Source: Dehalococcoidia bacterium
Lineage (GTDB): Bacteria; Chloroflexota; Dehalococcoidia; DSTF01; JACRBR01
DNA length: 64,000 nucleotides
NCBI GenBank assembly: GCA_021731085.1
Contig: JAKFYB010000008.1
Span: 62,001-126,000 of the forward strand
Reading direction: 5' to 3'
Of the stretch, positions 1 to 8,953 are shown one piece after another. A program made the translations under genes and the position numbers. How positions within the stretch are numbered: position 1 is the stretch's first letter; each line of letters starts with the position of its first letter. The notes under the pieces were generated by a model. The model had not been told where the DNA came from, did not search any database, and was given only the letters and a program-made list of their open reading frames with translations.

Positions 1-2
1 AG

Positions 3-848
3 CGAGGCGCGTCCCCGGGCGCCGGCGGAATGGCGGGCCTGCCGATCGGGGGGCTCGCGAAGATGGGCATCCCCGGCATCATCATCATTATCGTGCTGAT
101 GGTCGTCATGGGCGGCGGCAGCATCCTCGGTGGCGGCGGCAGTGGCTTCGGCATCGACCCGCCGCTAGAAACGGAGCCCGGCGCAGCGGCGGATGAGTCG
201 CTCCCCGGCGCCCCCGACGAGATGGTGCAGTTCGTGTCGTTCGTCCTCGACGATGTGCAGGCTTCTTGGGACGAGTCGTTCGCGGCGTCCGGTCAGCGAT
301 ACGATGAAGCACAGCTCGTGCTGTTCACCGACGGCGTGCAGTCGGGCTGCGGCTTCGCGCCGTCGTCGACGGGACCGTTCTACTGCCCCGCCGACCAGCG
401 CGTCTACCTCGACCTCACGTTCTTCGACGAACTCGCGAGCCGGTTCGGAGCCCCGGGCGATTTCGCGCAGGCGTACGTCATCGCGCACGAGATCGCCCAC
501 CACGTCCAGAATGTCACCGGCATCAGCGACGAAGTCCGGCAGATCCAGCAGCAGAACCCCGACGAAGCCAACGAGCTGTCCGTCCGCCTCGAACTGCAGG
601 CCGACTGCCTCGCCGGCGTCTGGGGCTACACGACGTTCGAGCGCGGCATCCTCGAGACGGGCGATCTGGAGGAGGGCCTAGGCGCCGCTGCGGCCATCGG
701 CGATGATCGGCTGCAGGAGCAAGCCACGGGCCGAGTCAACCGGGACACATGGACCCATGGCTCGTCGGAGCAGCGGGTCAAGTGGTTCCGCCGCGGCTTC
801 GATAGCGGCGACGCCTCCAAATGCGACACCTTCGGCGGGGGCATCTAG
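3..848 (+). CDS. Neutral zinc metallopeptidase (YpfJ family), 5'-truncated by window edge
   Basis: A membrane-anchored zinc-dependent metallopeptidase-like protein. The frame is open to the window edge, so the true start lies upstream; the first internal ATG is at 30. Seen: a Gly-rich N-terminus and one hydrophobic segment (GIPGIIIIIVLMVV), then a domain with the zinc-binding HEIAH motif (about residue 153 from the ATG at 30) and the family's C-terminal signature around WTHGSSEQRVKWFRRGF. The YpfJ family usually has about 280-300 residues with this N-terminal anchor, so only a few residues should be missing. Substrates of this family are not established. A small hairpin (919-936) follows the stop. 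Family call is firm; function is not. Confidence 0.85.
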   Translation, partial: RGASPGAGGMAGLPIGGLAKMGIPGIIIIIVLMVVMGGGSILGGGGSGFGIDPPLETEPGAAADESLPGAPDEMVQFVSFVLDDVQASWDESFAASGQRYDEAQLVLFTDGVQSGCGFAPSSTGPFYCPADQRVYLDLTFFDELASRFGAPGDFAQAYVIAHEIAHHVQNVTGISDEVRQIQQQNPDEANELSVRLELQADCLAGVWGYTTFERGILETGDLEEGLGAAAAIGDDRLQEQATGRVNRDTWTHGSSEQRVKWFRRGFDSGDASKCDTFGGGI

Positions 849-1080
849 CTGCAGGGGGACGGACGCCCTCGCCGTCAGCAGGGCCAAACAGGCGAGGGAA
901 CTCCTGAACCCCGCGTAGCGTCTCATTGACGAGACGATCCCTCGCGTCAGATTCGCCTTAGATTCGGCCGGAAGCGGCCCTAATCGTTTCTATTATGGTT
1001 AACCTTTCCCACTATTCAGGCGTTCTACCACCAGATGTACAGGACTATTGCGTGGACGCCCTTTCCTATGCGCGGTTACC

Positions 1081-1698
1081 ATGCCTCTGATGACTTCGCT
1101 CCATTCCGAAGCATCGAGTATGGAGTTCCCAGCGCTCCAGGCCGTCTCGACCGAGGTCGAGCGCGCGACGGTGGATCGCGCCCGGGCCGGGGACCAGCAG
1201 GCGCTGGCCGACATCTACGACTGGTACATGCCCCGGGTCTATCGCTATGCCGTAGCTCGCGTGGGCAATACGCACGAGGCAGAGGATCTCACGGAAGAGG
1301 TCTTCCTGAAGCTGCTGAGCGCGATTTGCGACTTCAAGTGGCGGGACGTGCCGTTCTCGTCATGGGTCTTCCGGATCGCCCACAACTGCATCGTTACCCA
1401 CTATCGCCGGACGGCCCAGCGCGGCGGCCCAACGTCCGAAATTCCGCTGGACATGATCGACGGGCGGCACGATATCGCCTACGCGATCGAGGAACAGATA
1501 ACGATGGAGGAGGTGCGGGTTGCAGCCGCACAGCTTCCTGAAGCGCAACGCGAGGTGATCGCGCTGCGTTTTGCCGTAGGGCTGTCCATCGCAGAAACGG
1601 CGAAGGCGCTCGGCAAGCGAGAAGGAAACGTCAAGGCGCTACAGCACAAGGCCGTAGCGAAGTTGCAGAAGATGTTGATCCCGGTCGACGGGAAGTAG
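1081..1698 (+). CDS. ECF-type RNA polymerase sigma factor
   Basis: A group 4 (extracytoplasmic function) sigma factor of about 205 residues. Region 2 is visible from the YDWYMPRVYRYA stretch through EDLTEEVFLKLL and the WVFRIAHN segment. Region 4 is the C-terminal helix-turn-helix from LPEAQREVIALRF to the Lys-rich end. The ATG at 1081 is chosen as the first good start; the same frame continues to a TTG at 1048, and none has a convincing ribosome site. The next gene starts 13 bases after the stop, has its own GAGGA site, and encodes a membrane DUF5667 protein. This is the usual sigma/membrane-partner arrangement, so the two are probably co-transcribed. The inducing signal is unknown. Confidence 0.9.
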   Translation: MPLMTSLHSEASSMEFPALQAVSTEVERATVDRARAGDQQALADIYDWYMPRVYRYAVARVGNTHEAEDLTEEVFLKLLSAICDFKWRDVPFSSWVFRIAHNCIVTHYRRTAQRGGPTSEIPLDMIDGRHDIAYAIEEQITMEEVRVAAAQLPEAQREVIALRFAVGLSIAETAKALGKREGNVKALQHKAVAKLQKMLIPVDGK

Positions 1699-1711
1699 CG
1701 AACAGAGGAAG

Positions 1712-3172
1712 ATGACGGAGTTCGAGCAGCGGTTGAGCGAATGCCTGGAGGCCCTTGTGCAGGGTCGCCTGTCAGTCGACGAGTGCCTGGAGATGCATCC
1801 CCAGCACGCCGATGCCCTGCGCCCACACCTCATCGCCGCAACCGCGTTCGCCCGCACCGCCGACCAGCAGCCGAGCGCCGAGTGGGCGACAACGGCCCGC
1901 CAGCGTTTCCTCATCGCCAGTGGCAAGTCGCTGCAGGAAGCGATGGACATCGAGCCAGAGCCGACGTTCTTCGCTTCCGCCCGCGTGCGCTTCCTGTTGG
2001 CCGCACAGAAGCTTCGTCAGGAGCGCAGCACTGCGAAGCCACGTCGCGTGCCGTTGTTCGGCACTCCAATGCGGGCCGTTGGCGCACTCGCCGCGTCTGT
2101 TGCGTTGTTTGTTGGCTTCTCCGGCTACACCGTGCAAAGCGCGGATGCCGCCCTGCCCGGCGACTGGCGCTACCCGATCAAGCTACAGACCGAACGCGTG
2201 CGCCTCGCCGTCGCCTTGAGCGCCGACCAGAAGCGCGACGTCCAGTTCGACATCGCCGAGGAACGCCTACAGGAGATCGAAGCGCTTGCGTACAAGGGCA
2301 AGATCATCGGCCCCGGCGTCCTCAACCGCTTCGTCGAGCAGACTCAGCCCCTCGTCGAGCAAGCGAACGACGGCAATCTCGACGCCGGTGACGCAGCCCG
2401 CCTCCAGCAGGTCTCGATCCGAGGAACGCAGGTGCTCGATCAGGTCGAACCGCAGGTGGCAGCAGGCGCCGAGACAGAACTTGCCCAGGCAAAGGTGATC
2501 TCAGACACCGGCGTCACGGTCACACGCGAACTTGTGGTGAAGAATCCCGACCGCCCGAATATCGTCATCACACCGCAGATTCCTGTGTCAACAGCAACAC
2601 CGGAGCCGACTGAGGCGATCCCGACGGACGAACCGGGCGCCGAAACGCCGACGCCGGAGCCGACCGACGTTCCGGCGACCGAAGACCCTGAAGCAACGCC
2701 GACGGAGATCACGCCGGGCGAGGTTCCGACAGACTCCGTCGTCATGAGCGAACTGCCGATCGTGGAAATCGACGACATCAAGCTGCACACCCTTACGGCG
2801 GGCCGGCTGACGCTGCGTGCGCCGGGACCCAGCACAGGCTGGTATCTCGATGGGGTTCCGGAGTCCGGCGTGCCCCTGCTGGTCACGATGAAGACGCAGA
2901 ATCAACAGTCGTTCATCGTGCTCAACACGCAGAATGGCGACATGTACTGGTACGTCAGCGCCGCCAGCAACAACCGCTTCGACGAAATCCAGATGCGCCT
3001 GACGCGCGACGGCCAGGTCTTCCAGGCCGATGCCGCGGTGCTCCGGTACTTCTACGGCGATGCGGCCGAGATTCCGTTGCTCGTCATGAACAGCATCCGC
3101 ATCCTGCCGGAAGCCTCGCCGACACCCGAGCCCACCGCGACCCTTGAGTCGGAGCCGACTCCACCACTGTAA
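1712..3172 (+). CDS. DUF5667 membrane protein, probable partner (anti-sigma-like) of the upstream ECF sigma factor
   Basis: 486 residues. Residues 1-80 hold a Cys/His-poor cytoplasmic helical region with the pattern ECLEALVQGRLSVDECL followed by HPQHADALRPHL, typical of this family. One membrane segment lies at about residues 119-141. The external DUF5667 domain starts near residue 147 (LPGDWRYPIKLQTERVRLA). A Thr/Pro/Glu linker (about 290-340) leads to a predicted beta-rich domain and a second TPEPT tail at the C-terminus. Being 13 bases downstream of the sigma gene suggests a sensing or anti-sigma role; that is inference, because no classical zinc anti-sigma motif is present. The linkers suggest the C-terminal part is outside the cell. 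Confidence 0.8.
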   Translation: MTEFEQRLSECLEALVQGRLSVDECLEMHPQHADALRPHLIAATAFARTADQQPSAEWATTARQRFLIASGKSLQEAMDIEPEPTFFASARVRFLLAAQKLRQERSTAKPRRVPLFGTPMRAVGALAASVALFVGFSGYTVQSADAALPGDWRYPIKLQTERVRLAVALSADQKRDVQFDIAEERLQEIEALAYKGKIIGPGVLNRFVEQTQPLVEQANDGNLDAGDAARLQQVSIRGTQVLDQVEPQVAAGAETELAQAKVISDTGVTVTRELVVKNPDRPNIVITPQIPVSTATPEPTEAIPTDEPGAETPTPEPTDVPATEDPEATPTEITPGEVPTDSVVMSELPIVEIDDIKLHTLTAGRLTLRAPGPSTGWYLDGVPESGVPLLVTMKTQNQQSFIVLNTQNGDMYWYVSAASNNRFDEIQMRLTRDGQVFQADAAVLRYFYGDAAEIPLLVMNSIRILPEASPTPEPTATLESEPTPPL

Positions 3173-3254
3173 GCCGCGACATGAACACGGTTGGAAGAGG
3201 AGCGGGCTGCGATAGCCCGCTCCTCCGTCTTCACCGATTACACTGAGATCAGGC

Positions 3255-3330
3255 GGGCCCTTAGCTCAGTCGGTAGAGCAGCGGACTTTTAATCCGTCGG
3301 TCCAGGGTTCGAGTCCCTGAGGGCCCACCA
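3255..3330 (+). tRNA. tRNA-Lys (anticodon TTT), CCA encoded
   Basis: A full cloverleaf can be folded: acceptor GGGCCCT pairs with AGGGCCC, D-arm TAGCTCAGTCGGTAGAGCA, anticodon loop CTTTTAA giving TTT (Lys), and T-arm GGTTCGAGTCC. The discriminator is A at 3327 and CCA is encoded at 3328-3330. Confidence 0.97.
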
Positions 3331-3368
3331 CCATCCCCCCGTCTCGCCAGCGGCCATCTCAGTGAGGC

Positions 3369-4841
3369 GTGAACCACGTCATGCGGTACGAACCAACCCG
3401 CGATTCAGTACGCAAACACCAGACGCCGGACTGGTATCACGACGCCAAGTTCGGGATCTTCATCCACTGGGGGCCGTTCAGCGTCCCCGCGTACGCGCCT
3501 CGTGGGCACGGCGATATTCAGGAGATCATCGCGAACGAGGGCTACCAGTCGTTCTTCCGCAACATTCCCTACAGCGAGTGGTACATCAACTCCATACGGA
3601 TTCAGGGCAGCCCTGCCTCTCAGCATCATCAGCGCACATACGGCCGAAACGCGCCCTATGCTAACTTCGCCGCCGAGTTCAAGCGCACCAGTGCAGCCTG
3701 GCAGCCCGAGCCCTGGGCCGACCTCTTCCAGGATGCGGGTGCGCGATATGTCGTCGTGGTCACGAAGCACATGGACGGCTTCCTCATGTGGCCAAGCGCG
3801 ACACCAAACTACGCGCACGCGGGCCACCGCATGGACCGCGACGTTGTCGGTGAGTTGACGGACGCCGTGCGGGCAGCAGGCATGCGCATGGGTGTGTACT
3901 ACTCAAGCGCGCTCGACCAGTCGTACACAACGTCGGCGATGAAGGATGTCGTCGGGCTGCTCAGCGAAGGTGGCCCGATCGATGAGCGGTATGCCGCCTA
4001 CCAGCTTGCTCACTGGCGCGAACTCATCGACCGTTATCACCCCTCTGTCCTCTGGGGAGACATCGCCTATCCGCCGCGCACAAACCTGTTGGAGCTGTTC
4101 GCGCACTTCTACAACCAGGTGCCGGATGGCGTTGTGAACGATCGCTGGGGTCAGCTCCCGTTGTGGCTCCACCGGTTCATGCGCACGCCGCCTGGCCGCG
4201 CGTTGTTCAACGCCTTCGCGGGGCGCATCCTCCAGGCCGGCTCTTCCGGGAATGCGCCCGTAGCGCACTGCGACTTCCGCACCCCCGAGTTCACCACGAT
4301 GAGCGAGATTCGTCGCGAAAAGTGGGAGACCTGCCGCGGCATGGGGAGCGGGTTCGGCTACAACAGCGAAGAACGCGACGAAGATCACATCCAACTCCCT
4401 GACCTCATCCGCCTGCTCGTCGACATCGTCAGCAAGAACGGGAACCTGCTCCTGAACGTTGGTCCCATGGCCGACGGCACCATCCCGCCGGTGCAGGCCA
4501 GGCTACTGCGCGGCGTCGGTGAGTGGCTTCGTACCAACGGCGAGGCGATCTACGGTACGCGTCCATGGGATCGAGCCGAAGGTACGACCACCAGCGGCGT
4601 CGGCGTGCGGTTCACACGAAATGCCGAAACAGGCACTGTCTACGTCTTCTTCATGGACGGGATAAGCGCTGAACCTGTGACTATCAGGGATATGCGCATC
4701 GCTGGCACAGCCTCGGCTCGCGACGTCGCGACAAATCAACCTGTCGCACTTCAAGAAAAAGGGGAACACCTCACGCTCCATCTGCCCGGACCAGCCCACG
4801 ACGCGACGGTGACTGCGATCGCAATCGAACAGGCGCCCTAG
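3369..4841 (+). CDS. Alpha-L-fucosidase, glycoside hydrolase family 29
   Basis: 490 residues, a normal length for the GH29 catalytic barrel plus a small C-terminal beta domain. Seen: the N-terminal AKFGIFIHWGPFSVPAY motif, VVVVTKHMDGFLMWPS, and SVLWGDIAYP, whose Asp (about residue 231) fits the GH29 nucleophile position, then NGNLLLNVGPMADG. There is no signal peptide, so the enzyme is probably cytoplasmic and acts on imported fucosides. The start is a GTG at 3369; an in-frame ATG at 3381 is equally possible because neither has a strong ribosome site. The gene stands alone between tRNA-Lys and the acyl-CoA block. It releases terminal L-fucose; the natural substrate cannot be read from the sequence. 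Confidence 0.92.
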   Translation: MNHVMRYEPTRDSVRKHQTPDWYHDAKFGIFIHWGPFSVPAYAPRGHGDIQEIIANEGYQSFFRNIPYSEWYINSIRIQGSPASQHHQRTYGRNAPYANFAAEFKRTSAAWQPEPWADLFQDAGARYVVVVTKHMDGFLMWPSATPNYAHAGHRMDRDVVGELTDAVRAAGMRMGVYYSSALDQSYTTSAMKDVVGLLSEGGPIDERYAAYQLAHWRELIDRYHPSVLWGDIAYPPRTNLLELFAHFYNQVPDGVVNDRWGQLPLWLHRFMRTPPGRALFNAFAGRILQAGSSGNAPVAHCDFRTPEFTTMSEIRREKWETCRGMGSGFGYNSEERDEDHIQLPDLIRLLVDIVSKNGNLLLNVGPMADGTIPPVQARLLRGVGEWLRTNGEAIYGTRPWDRAEGTTTSGVGVRFTRNAETGTVYVFFMDGISAEPVTIRDMRIAGTASARDVATNQPVALQEKGEHLTLHLPGPAHDATVTAIAIEQAP

Positions 4842-4939
4842 CCAGCAATCAGCCTCCAGTCCCGCCCCACCGTCCGTGTCCTCAGGAGCGAACAGTCGTA
4901 TCCTGACAGCCCGCTCTCGATGCGAAGGAGGCTGCCCTC

Positions 4940-5709
4940 ATGGTTCTCAAGTACGAACTGGCTGACCACGTCGCGACGGTCACCCTCGACCGCCCGGAGA
5001 CGAAGAACGCCCTCAACCGGGAACTCTACGCCCGCCTCGAGCAGGCGTTAGCGGATGCGCACCGCGATCCCGAGGTGCGATGCGTGATCGTGACCGGCGC
5101 CGGAACGGCATTCTGTTCCGGCGACGACGTGCGCCCGGCGCGGACACGCCCGCCACCCGCCAGCGCGAGCCGATGCCGCGCCCAACGCCCGCTGCCATGG
5201 CGGTGCTGAACTGCGACAAGCCCGTCATCGCCGCGGTGAACGGCGCGGCCGTCGGCTGGGGCATGGATCTCACGCTGTTCTGTGACATCCGTATCGCCAG
5301 CGAGCGCGCGAAGTTCGGCGAGCTCTTCATTAAGCGCGGACTGGTCTCCGATATCGGCGGTCTCTGGCGGCTGCCGCAAATCGTCGGACCGTCGAAGGCA
5401 GCGGAACTGCTCTTCACGGGTGACATCATCGGCGCGCAGGAAGCCGAGCGCATCGGCCTTGTCTCGCGCGTTGTCGCCGAGAACGATCTCATACCGACCG
5501 CGATGGATATGGCGCGCAAGATCGCGGCGAATCCACCGATCGCCATGCGCTTCATGAAGCAGGGCCTGCGCATGACTGCACCTGGCGACCCGCGCGAGAT
5601 GGGCGCCTACGTCATGCAGTCGCTCGCCTATCTCTTCACGACCGAGGATCACCGGGAGGGCGCGCTGAGCTTCGTCGAGAAGCGCGAGCCCGTGTTCAAG
5701 GGTCGCTAG
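4940..5709 (+). pseudogene. Enoyl-CoA hydratase/isomerase family protein, interrupted by a 1-base frameshift
   Basis: The first 64 codons (from ATG at 4940, with AAGGAGG upstream) read as a crotonase N-terminus through GAGTAFCSGDDV. The continuation is in another frame from about 5137, with NGAAVGWGMDLTLFCDIRIAS (second oxyanion-hole region) and the full C-terminal part ending at 5709. One missing base between about 5132 and 5140 would restore a protein of about 256 residues, the normal family length. Both halves are well conserved, so a sequencing or assembly error is as likely as true decay. The stop is 1 base before the next gene, so this is the first gene of the acyl-CoA operon. Its expected role is hydration of 2-enoyl-CoA. 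Confidence 0.85.
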
Positions 5710-5710
5710 C

Positions 5711-6751
5711 GTGCACGAAGCATCCGGCACAGGACGAGTCGCCGTCGAAGCAGCGCGCGCGTACGCAGGCGCCACGGCAGACATCAGCACGCCCACGAAA
5801 CTCGCCGGCGGCGCCATGCACGACTCGTGGGCCGTCGATGCGACGCGCGGCAACGAGACTCGCGAGCTGGTAGTGCGCGTCAGCCCAGCGGGTCGTGCCG
5901 ACCACGAGAAGACGCAGCGCGAGTTCGAGGCGCTGCGGGTGGCGTTCGCGCGCGGCATCCGCTGTCCGGAGCCGCTCCTTGTCGGTGAATGCGTGACGGG
6001 TGAGGACTATCTCGTGATGGCTCGCGTAGCGGGCGATACGAACCCACGGCTGATCATCGGCGATGGGCGCCATGCTAGCGCACGGCCGCGGATGATCGAG
6101 CAGTTAGCCGAGGATCTCGCGGAGATTCACCGCATCACTCCGTTGGACGTCGCTGCAGCGCCGGGCATACGAAGCCCTGAAGTCGGCGAAGACCCATTGC
6201 GATTCGAGCGGCGCCTTGCCGAGGACGCCTATCGACTACAGGTGCTGAATCCGCATCCGGCGATCGAGTGGGCGTTTCGCTGGATCGACAGGGAGATCGA
6301 AAGACTGGAACCTCCGAATCGAGACCACTGCCTCGTGCACGGCGACTTCCGCATCGGCAACATGCTCTACGACGAACAAGGGCTCACATCGATCCTCGAC
6401 TGGGAAGGCGTACACATCGGCGATACCGATGAAGACATCGCGTGGTTGTGCACGCGCGTCTGGCGTTTCGGCCGCAATGATCTCGAGGCCGGCGGCATCG
6501 CCTCACGCGAGGCGTGGCTGTCGGCGTACGAGCGCGCGCGTGGACGCACGGTGGATCGCTCTCGCGTGGCAGCGTGGGAGGTCCTCCAGAACATCCGCTG
6601 GGCGCAGATCACGATGATGCAGGCGCGCGCCCATCTCGACGGCCAGACCGTCAGGCACGAACTGGCGGCCATCGGACGGCGCACGGCAGAAACGGAACTG
6701 GAGATCCTGCGGCTGGCGGGAGTGGAAGAGCGGGTGGCGCGTGCAGGATAG
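5711..6751 (+). CDS. APH-fold phosphotransferase family protein (LvaA / ACAD10-11 kinase-like)
   Basis: 346 residues of aminoglycoside-phosphotransferase fold. Seen: an N-terminal nucleotide-binding lobe and the catalytic loop CLVHGDFRIGNMLY (HGDxRxGN) near residue 213, followed by SILDWEGVHIGD, whose DWE supplies the metal-binding Asp. The GTG start at 5711 follows directly on the hydratase. It overlaps the DUF6285 gene by 11 bases, and an acyl-CoA dehydrogenase lies just beyond. This order is that of lvaA-lvaB-lvaC of the levulinate pathway, where LvaA with LvaB phosphorylates 4-hydroxyacyl-CoA. Here the substrate is inferred to be a 4-hydroxyacyl-CoA rather than an antibiotic. Confidence 0.85.
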   Translation: MHEASGTGRVAVEAARAYAGATADISTPTKLAGGAMHDSWAVDATRGNETRELVVRVSPAGRADHEKTQREFEALRVAFARGIRCPEPLLVGECVTGEDYLVMARVAGDTNPRLIIGDGRHASARPRMIEQLAEDLAEIHRITPLDVAAAPGIRSPEVGEDPLRFERRLAEDAYRLQVLNPHPAIEWAFRWIDREIERLEPPNRDHCLVHGDFRIGNMLYDEQGLTSILDWEGVHIGDTDEDIAWLCTRVWRFGRNDLEAGGIASREAWLSAYERARGRTVDRSRVAAWEVLQNIRWAQITMMQARAHLDGQTVRHELAAIGRRTAETELEILRLAGVEERVARAG

Positions 6752-7124
6752 GCCCACCGCCACCGAACTGCTCGACGCCCTCGGCGCCTTCATGCGCGAC
6801 CGCGCCGATCACGCGCGCGATCGCTGGGAGCGCTTCCAGTTTCAGGTCGCCGCCAATTCGATCGCGATCATCGGGCGCGAGCTTGAGATGGATTATGCGT
6901 TCATGCGCGAGGAGTGGGCCGGCCTCGACGCCCTGTTCGGCACCGAGCCTGTGCCGCAAGTCCAGCCTGCGTTCGCTGCGCGCCTGCTCGAACGCAACGA
7001 CAACCTCTCTCGTCGCATCGCGACGGGCGAGTTCGATGGCGAGCGAGAAGATGAGCTGCTCGCGCACATCTGGGCGACGGTCGTGAACAAGGTTCGCATC
7101 GCCAGCCCGAGAGAGATCCCGTAA
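6741..7124 (+). CDS. DUF6285 domain protein (LvaB-like small partner)
   Basis: 127 residues, starting at GTG 6741 inside the end of the phosphotransferase gene, which suggests translational coupling. Seen: the DUF6285 pattern RPTATELLDALGAFMRDR near the N-terminus and FQVAANSIAIIGRELEM around residues 34-50, in a mainly helical, soluble protein. In levulinate-degrading bacteria a small protein of similar size (LvaB) is needed together with the APH-like kinase LvaA. The same gene order here is the basis for suggesting the same partner role. No catalytic motif of its own is visible. Confidence 0.8.
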   Translation: MQDRPTATELLDALGAFMRDRADHARDRWERFQFQVAANSIAIIGRELEMDYAFMREEWAGLDALFGTEPVPQVQPAFAARLLERNDNLSRRIATGEFDGEREDELLAHIWATVVNKVRIASPREIP

Positions 7125-7170
7125 CGTATCCGCGTACGGCTGGGCGACCAGCTCGAGGAGGGACGACATC

Positions 7171-8421
7171 ATGGACTTCGAGATTCCCGCAGACATCACC
7201 AAGCTGCTCGGCGAGCTGGACGACTTTATCGAGGCCCGCATCAAGCCGCTGGAGATGCAGGACGACAATATCCGGTTCTTCGACCACCGGCGGGAGTACG
7301 CGCGCACGGACTACGAGAACGGCGGCGTCCCGCGGAAGGAGTGGGAGGCGCTGCTCGCCGAAATGCGCCTGCGGGCAGACGCTGCAGGCTTCCTGCGCTA
7401 CGGCATTCCGGCGAAGTACGGCGGCCGCGATGGTTCCAATCTAGCGATGGCCGTCATCCGCGAGCATCTCGCCGCGAAGGGTCTGGGCCTGCACAACGAC
7501 CTGCAGAATGAGTCGTCGATCGTCGGCAACTTCCCCACGATCAAGATGTGGGAGCGCTACGGCAGCGAAGAGCAGAAGGCGATGTTCCTGGACGGCATGT
7601 TCAGTGGCAAGACCCGCGTTGCCTTCGGACTCACCGAGCCGAATCACGGTTCCGACGCGACATGGCTCGAAACGAAGGCCGTGCGTGACGGTGACGAGTG
7701 GGTAATCAACGGCCAGAAACGCTTCAACAGCGGCCTGCACGCGGCAACGCACGACATGATCTTCGCGCGCACATCCGGCGACGATGGCAAAGCGAAGGGC
7801 ATCAGCTGCATCATCGTTCCGACAAATACCGCGGGCTTTTCCGTCGACTTCATGTGGTGGACGTTCAACATGCCGACCGACCACGCCGAAGTCACGCTCA
7901 AGGACGTGCGCGTCCCGGTGACGGCGATGCTGGGTGAAGAAGGCGACGGTCTGGCACTGGCCAACACCTTCACGCACGAGAACCGCATCCGGCAGGCGGC
8001 GTCCGGCGTGGGCGCGGCGCAGTACTGCATCAATGAGTCGGTGAAATACGCACAGCGGCGCATTACATTCGGACAGCCGCTGTCGACCAGGCAGGCCATC
8101 CAGTGGCCACTCGCCGAATTGCAGACGGAGTGCGAGATGGTGCGCCAACTCGTGTACAAGACGGCGTGGGAGCTGGACCATAAGCATCACATGGAGATCA
8201 GCGACAAGGTTGCGATGTGCAACTATCGCGCGAACAGGTTGGTCTGCGAGGCCGCCGACCGCGCGATCCAGGTGCACGGCGGCATCGGCTACACGCGGCA
8301 CATGCCGTTCGAGCACATCTACCGCCACCACCGGCGATACCGCATCACGGAGGGCTCGGAGGAAGTGCAGATCCGCCGTGTTGCGCAGGTCATGTTCGCG
8401 ATCAGCAAGCCAACGAACTAA
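7171..8421 (+). CDS. Acyl-CoA dehydrogenase family protein (LvaC / ACAD10-11-like)
   Basis: 416 residues with the full acyl-CoA dehydrogenase fold. Seen: VAFGLTEPNHGSDATWLETKA in the middle domain (flavin and substrate contacts), RQAASGVGAAQYCINES, the QVHGGIGYTRHMPFEHIYRHHR segment near residues 365-385, and YRITEGSEEVQIRR at the C-terminus. A GGAGGG ribosome site precedes ATG 7171. Neighbours are an APH-like kinase and DUF6285 protein, as in the lva operon and in the fused mammalian ACAD10/ACAD11 proteins. In those systems the dehydrogenase-fold domain removes phosphate from 4-phosphoacyl-CoA to give an enoyl-CoA, instead of a simple oxidation. That specialised role is inferred from context. 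Confidence 0.92.
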   Translation: MDFEIPADITKLLGELDDFIEARIKPLEMQDDNIRFFDHRREYARTDYENGGVPRKEWEALLAEMRLRADAAGFLRYGIPAKYGGRDGSNLAMAVIREHLAAKGLGLHNDLQNESSIVGNFPTIKMWERYGSEEQKAMFLDGMFSGKTRVAFGLTEPNHGSDATWLETKAVRDGDEWVINGQKRFNSGLHAATHDMIFARTSGDDGKAKGISCIIVPTNTAGFSVDFMWWTFNMPTDHAEVTLKDVRVPVTAMLGEEGDGLALANTFTHENRIRQAASGVGAAQYCINESVKYAQRRITFGQPLSTRQAIQWPLAELQTECEMVRQLVYKTAWELDHKHHMEISDKVAMCNYRANRLVCEAADRAIQVHGGIGYTRHMPFEHIYRHHRRYRITEGSEEVQIRRVAQVMFAISKPTN

Positions 8422-8424
8422 CGC

Positions 8425-8907
8425 GTGGCCACATTCCACCTCACATGTGGCCTGCCCTGCGCGGGCAAGACGACGCTTGCGAAGCAGATCGAGCGCGAGA
8501 CCGGCGCGCTGCGCCTCACGACTGACGAGTGGCTGACAAACATCTTCGGCGAAGGCGCGCCGATGGAGGTGGCCAACAAGGTCCGTGAAGAACTCGAGGC
8601 AACGCTCCTCGATCTGGCGATGGACGTGCTCGCGCGCGGCGTCGATGTCGTGCTGGACTTCGGTGTGTGGTCGCGGGAGGAGCGGGAGACCTTCCGCGAG
8701 CGGGCGGAGGATGTCGGCGCGCGCAGCGAGTTGCACTTTCTGGACGTGCCGTTGGAGGAGCTGGTGCGCCGACTCCGCGAACGCAACGCCGACTTGCCGC
8801 CGGGCACGTTCCGTATCACGGAGGAGCAGCTTCGCGAGTACGCGACATGGTTTCAAACGCCGGACCAAGATGAATTGTCGCCGCGAGAAGCCCCGCAACC
8901 GCTATGA
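8425..8907 (+). CDS. P-loop ATP-binding kinase-like protein
   Basis: 160 residues starting at GTG 8425, 3 bases after the acyl-CoA dehydrogenase stop. A Walker A motif GLPCAGKTTLAKQIE sits at residues 9-23, followed by a GALRLTTDEWL segment and DVVLDFGVWSREERE, the usual pattern of the AAA_33 / zeta-toxin-like small kinases in which the Asp after the third strand helps catalysis. These enzymes phosphorylate small molecules or are of unknown role. It is likely the last gene of the acyl-CoA operon, but no specific link to that pathway is visible. Confidence 0.8.
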   Translation: MATFHLTCGLPCAGKTTLAKQIERETGALRLTTDEWLTNIFGEGAPMEVANKVREELEATLLDLAMDVLARGVDVVLDFGVWSREERETFRERAEDVGARSELHFLDVPLEELVRRLRERNADLPPGTFRITEEQLREYATWFQTPDQDELSPREAPQPL

Positions 8908-8953
8908 TCCCCGCGCGGCCAACCAGGGCTGCGCATGAGCGGAGCTTCTTCGA

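Noticed and set aside
5711-6751. Aminoglycoside resistance gene
   Set aside because: The APH fold is shared, but gene order with DUF6285 and acyl-CoA dehydrogenase fits an LvaA-like metabolic kinase.
7441-8898. 485-codon open frame on the minus strand
   Set aside because: It lies antisense to the acyl-CoA dehydrogenase and P-loop kinase genes, which have clear motifs; long antisense frames are expected in GC-rich DNA.
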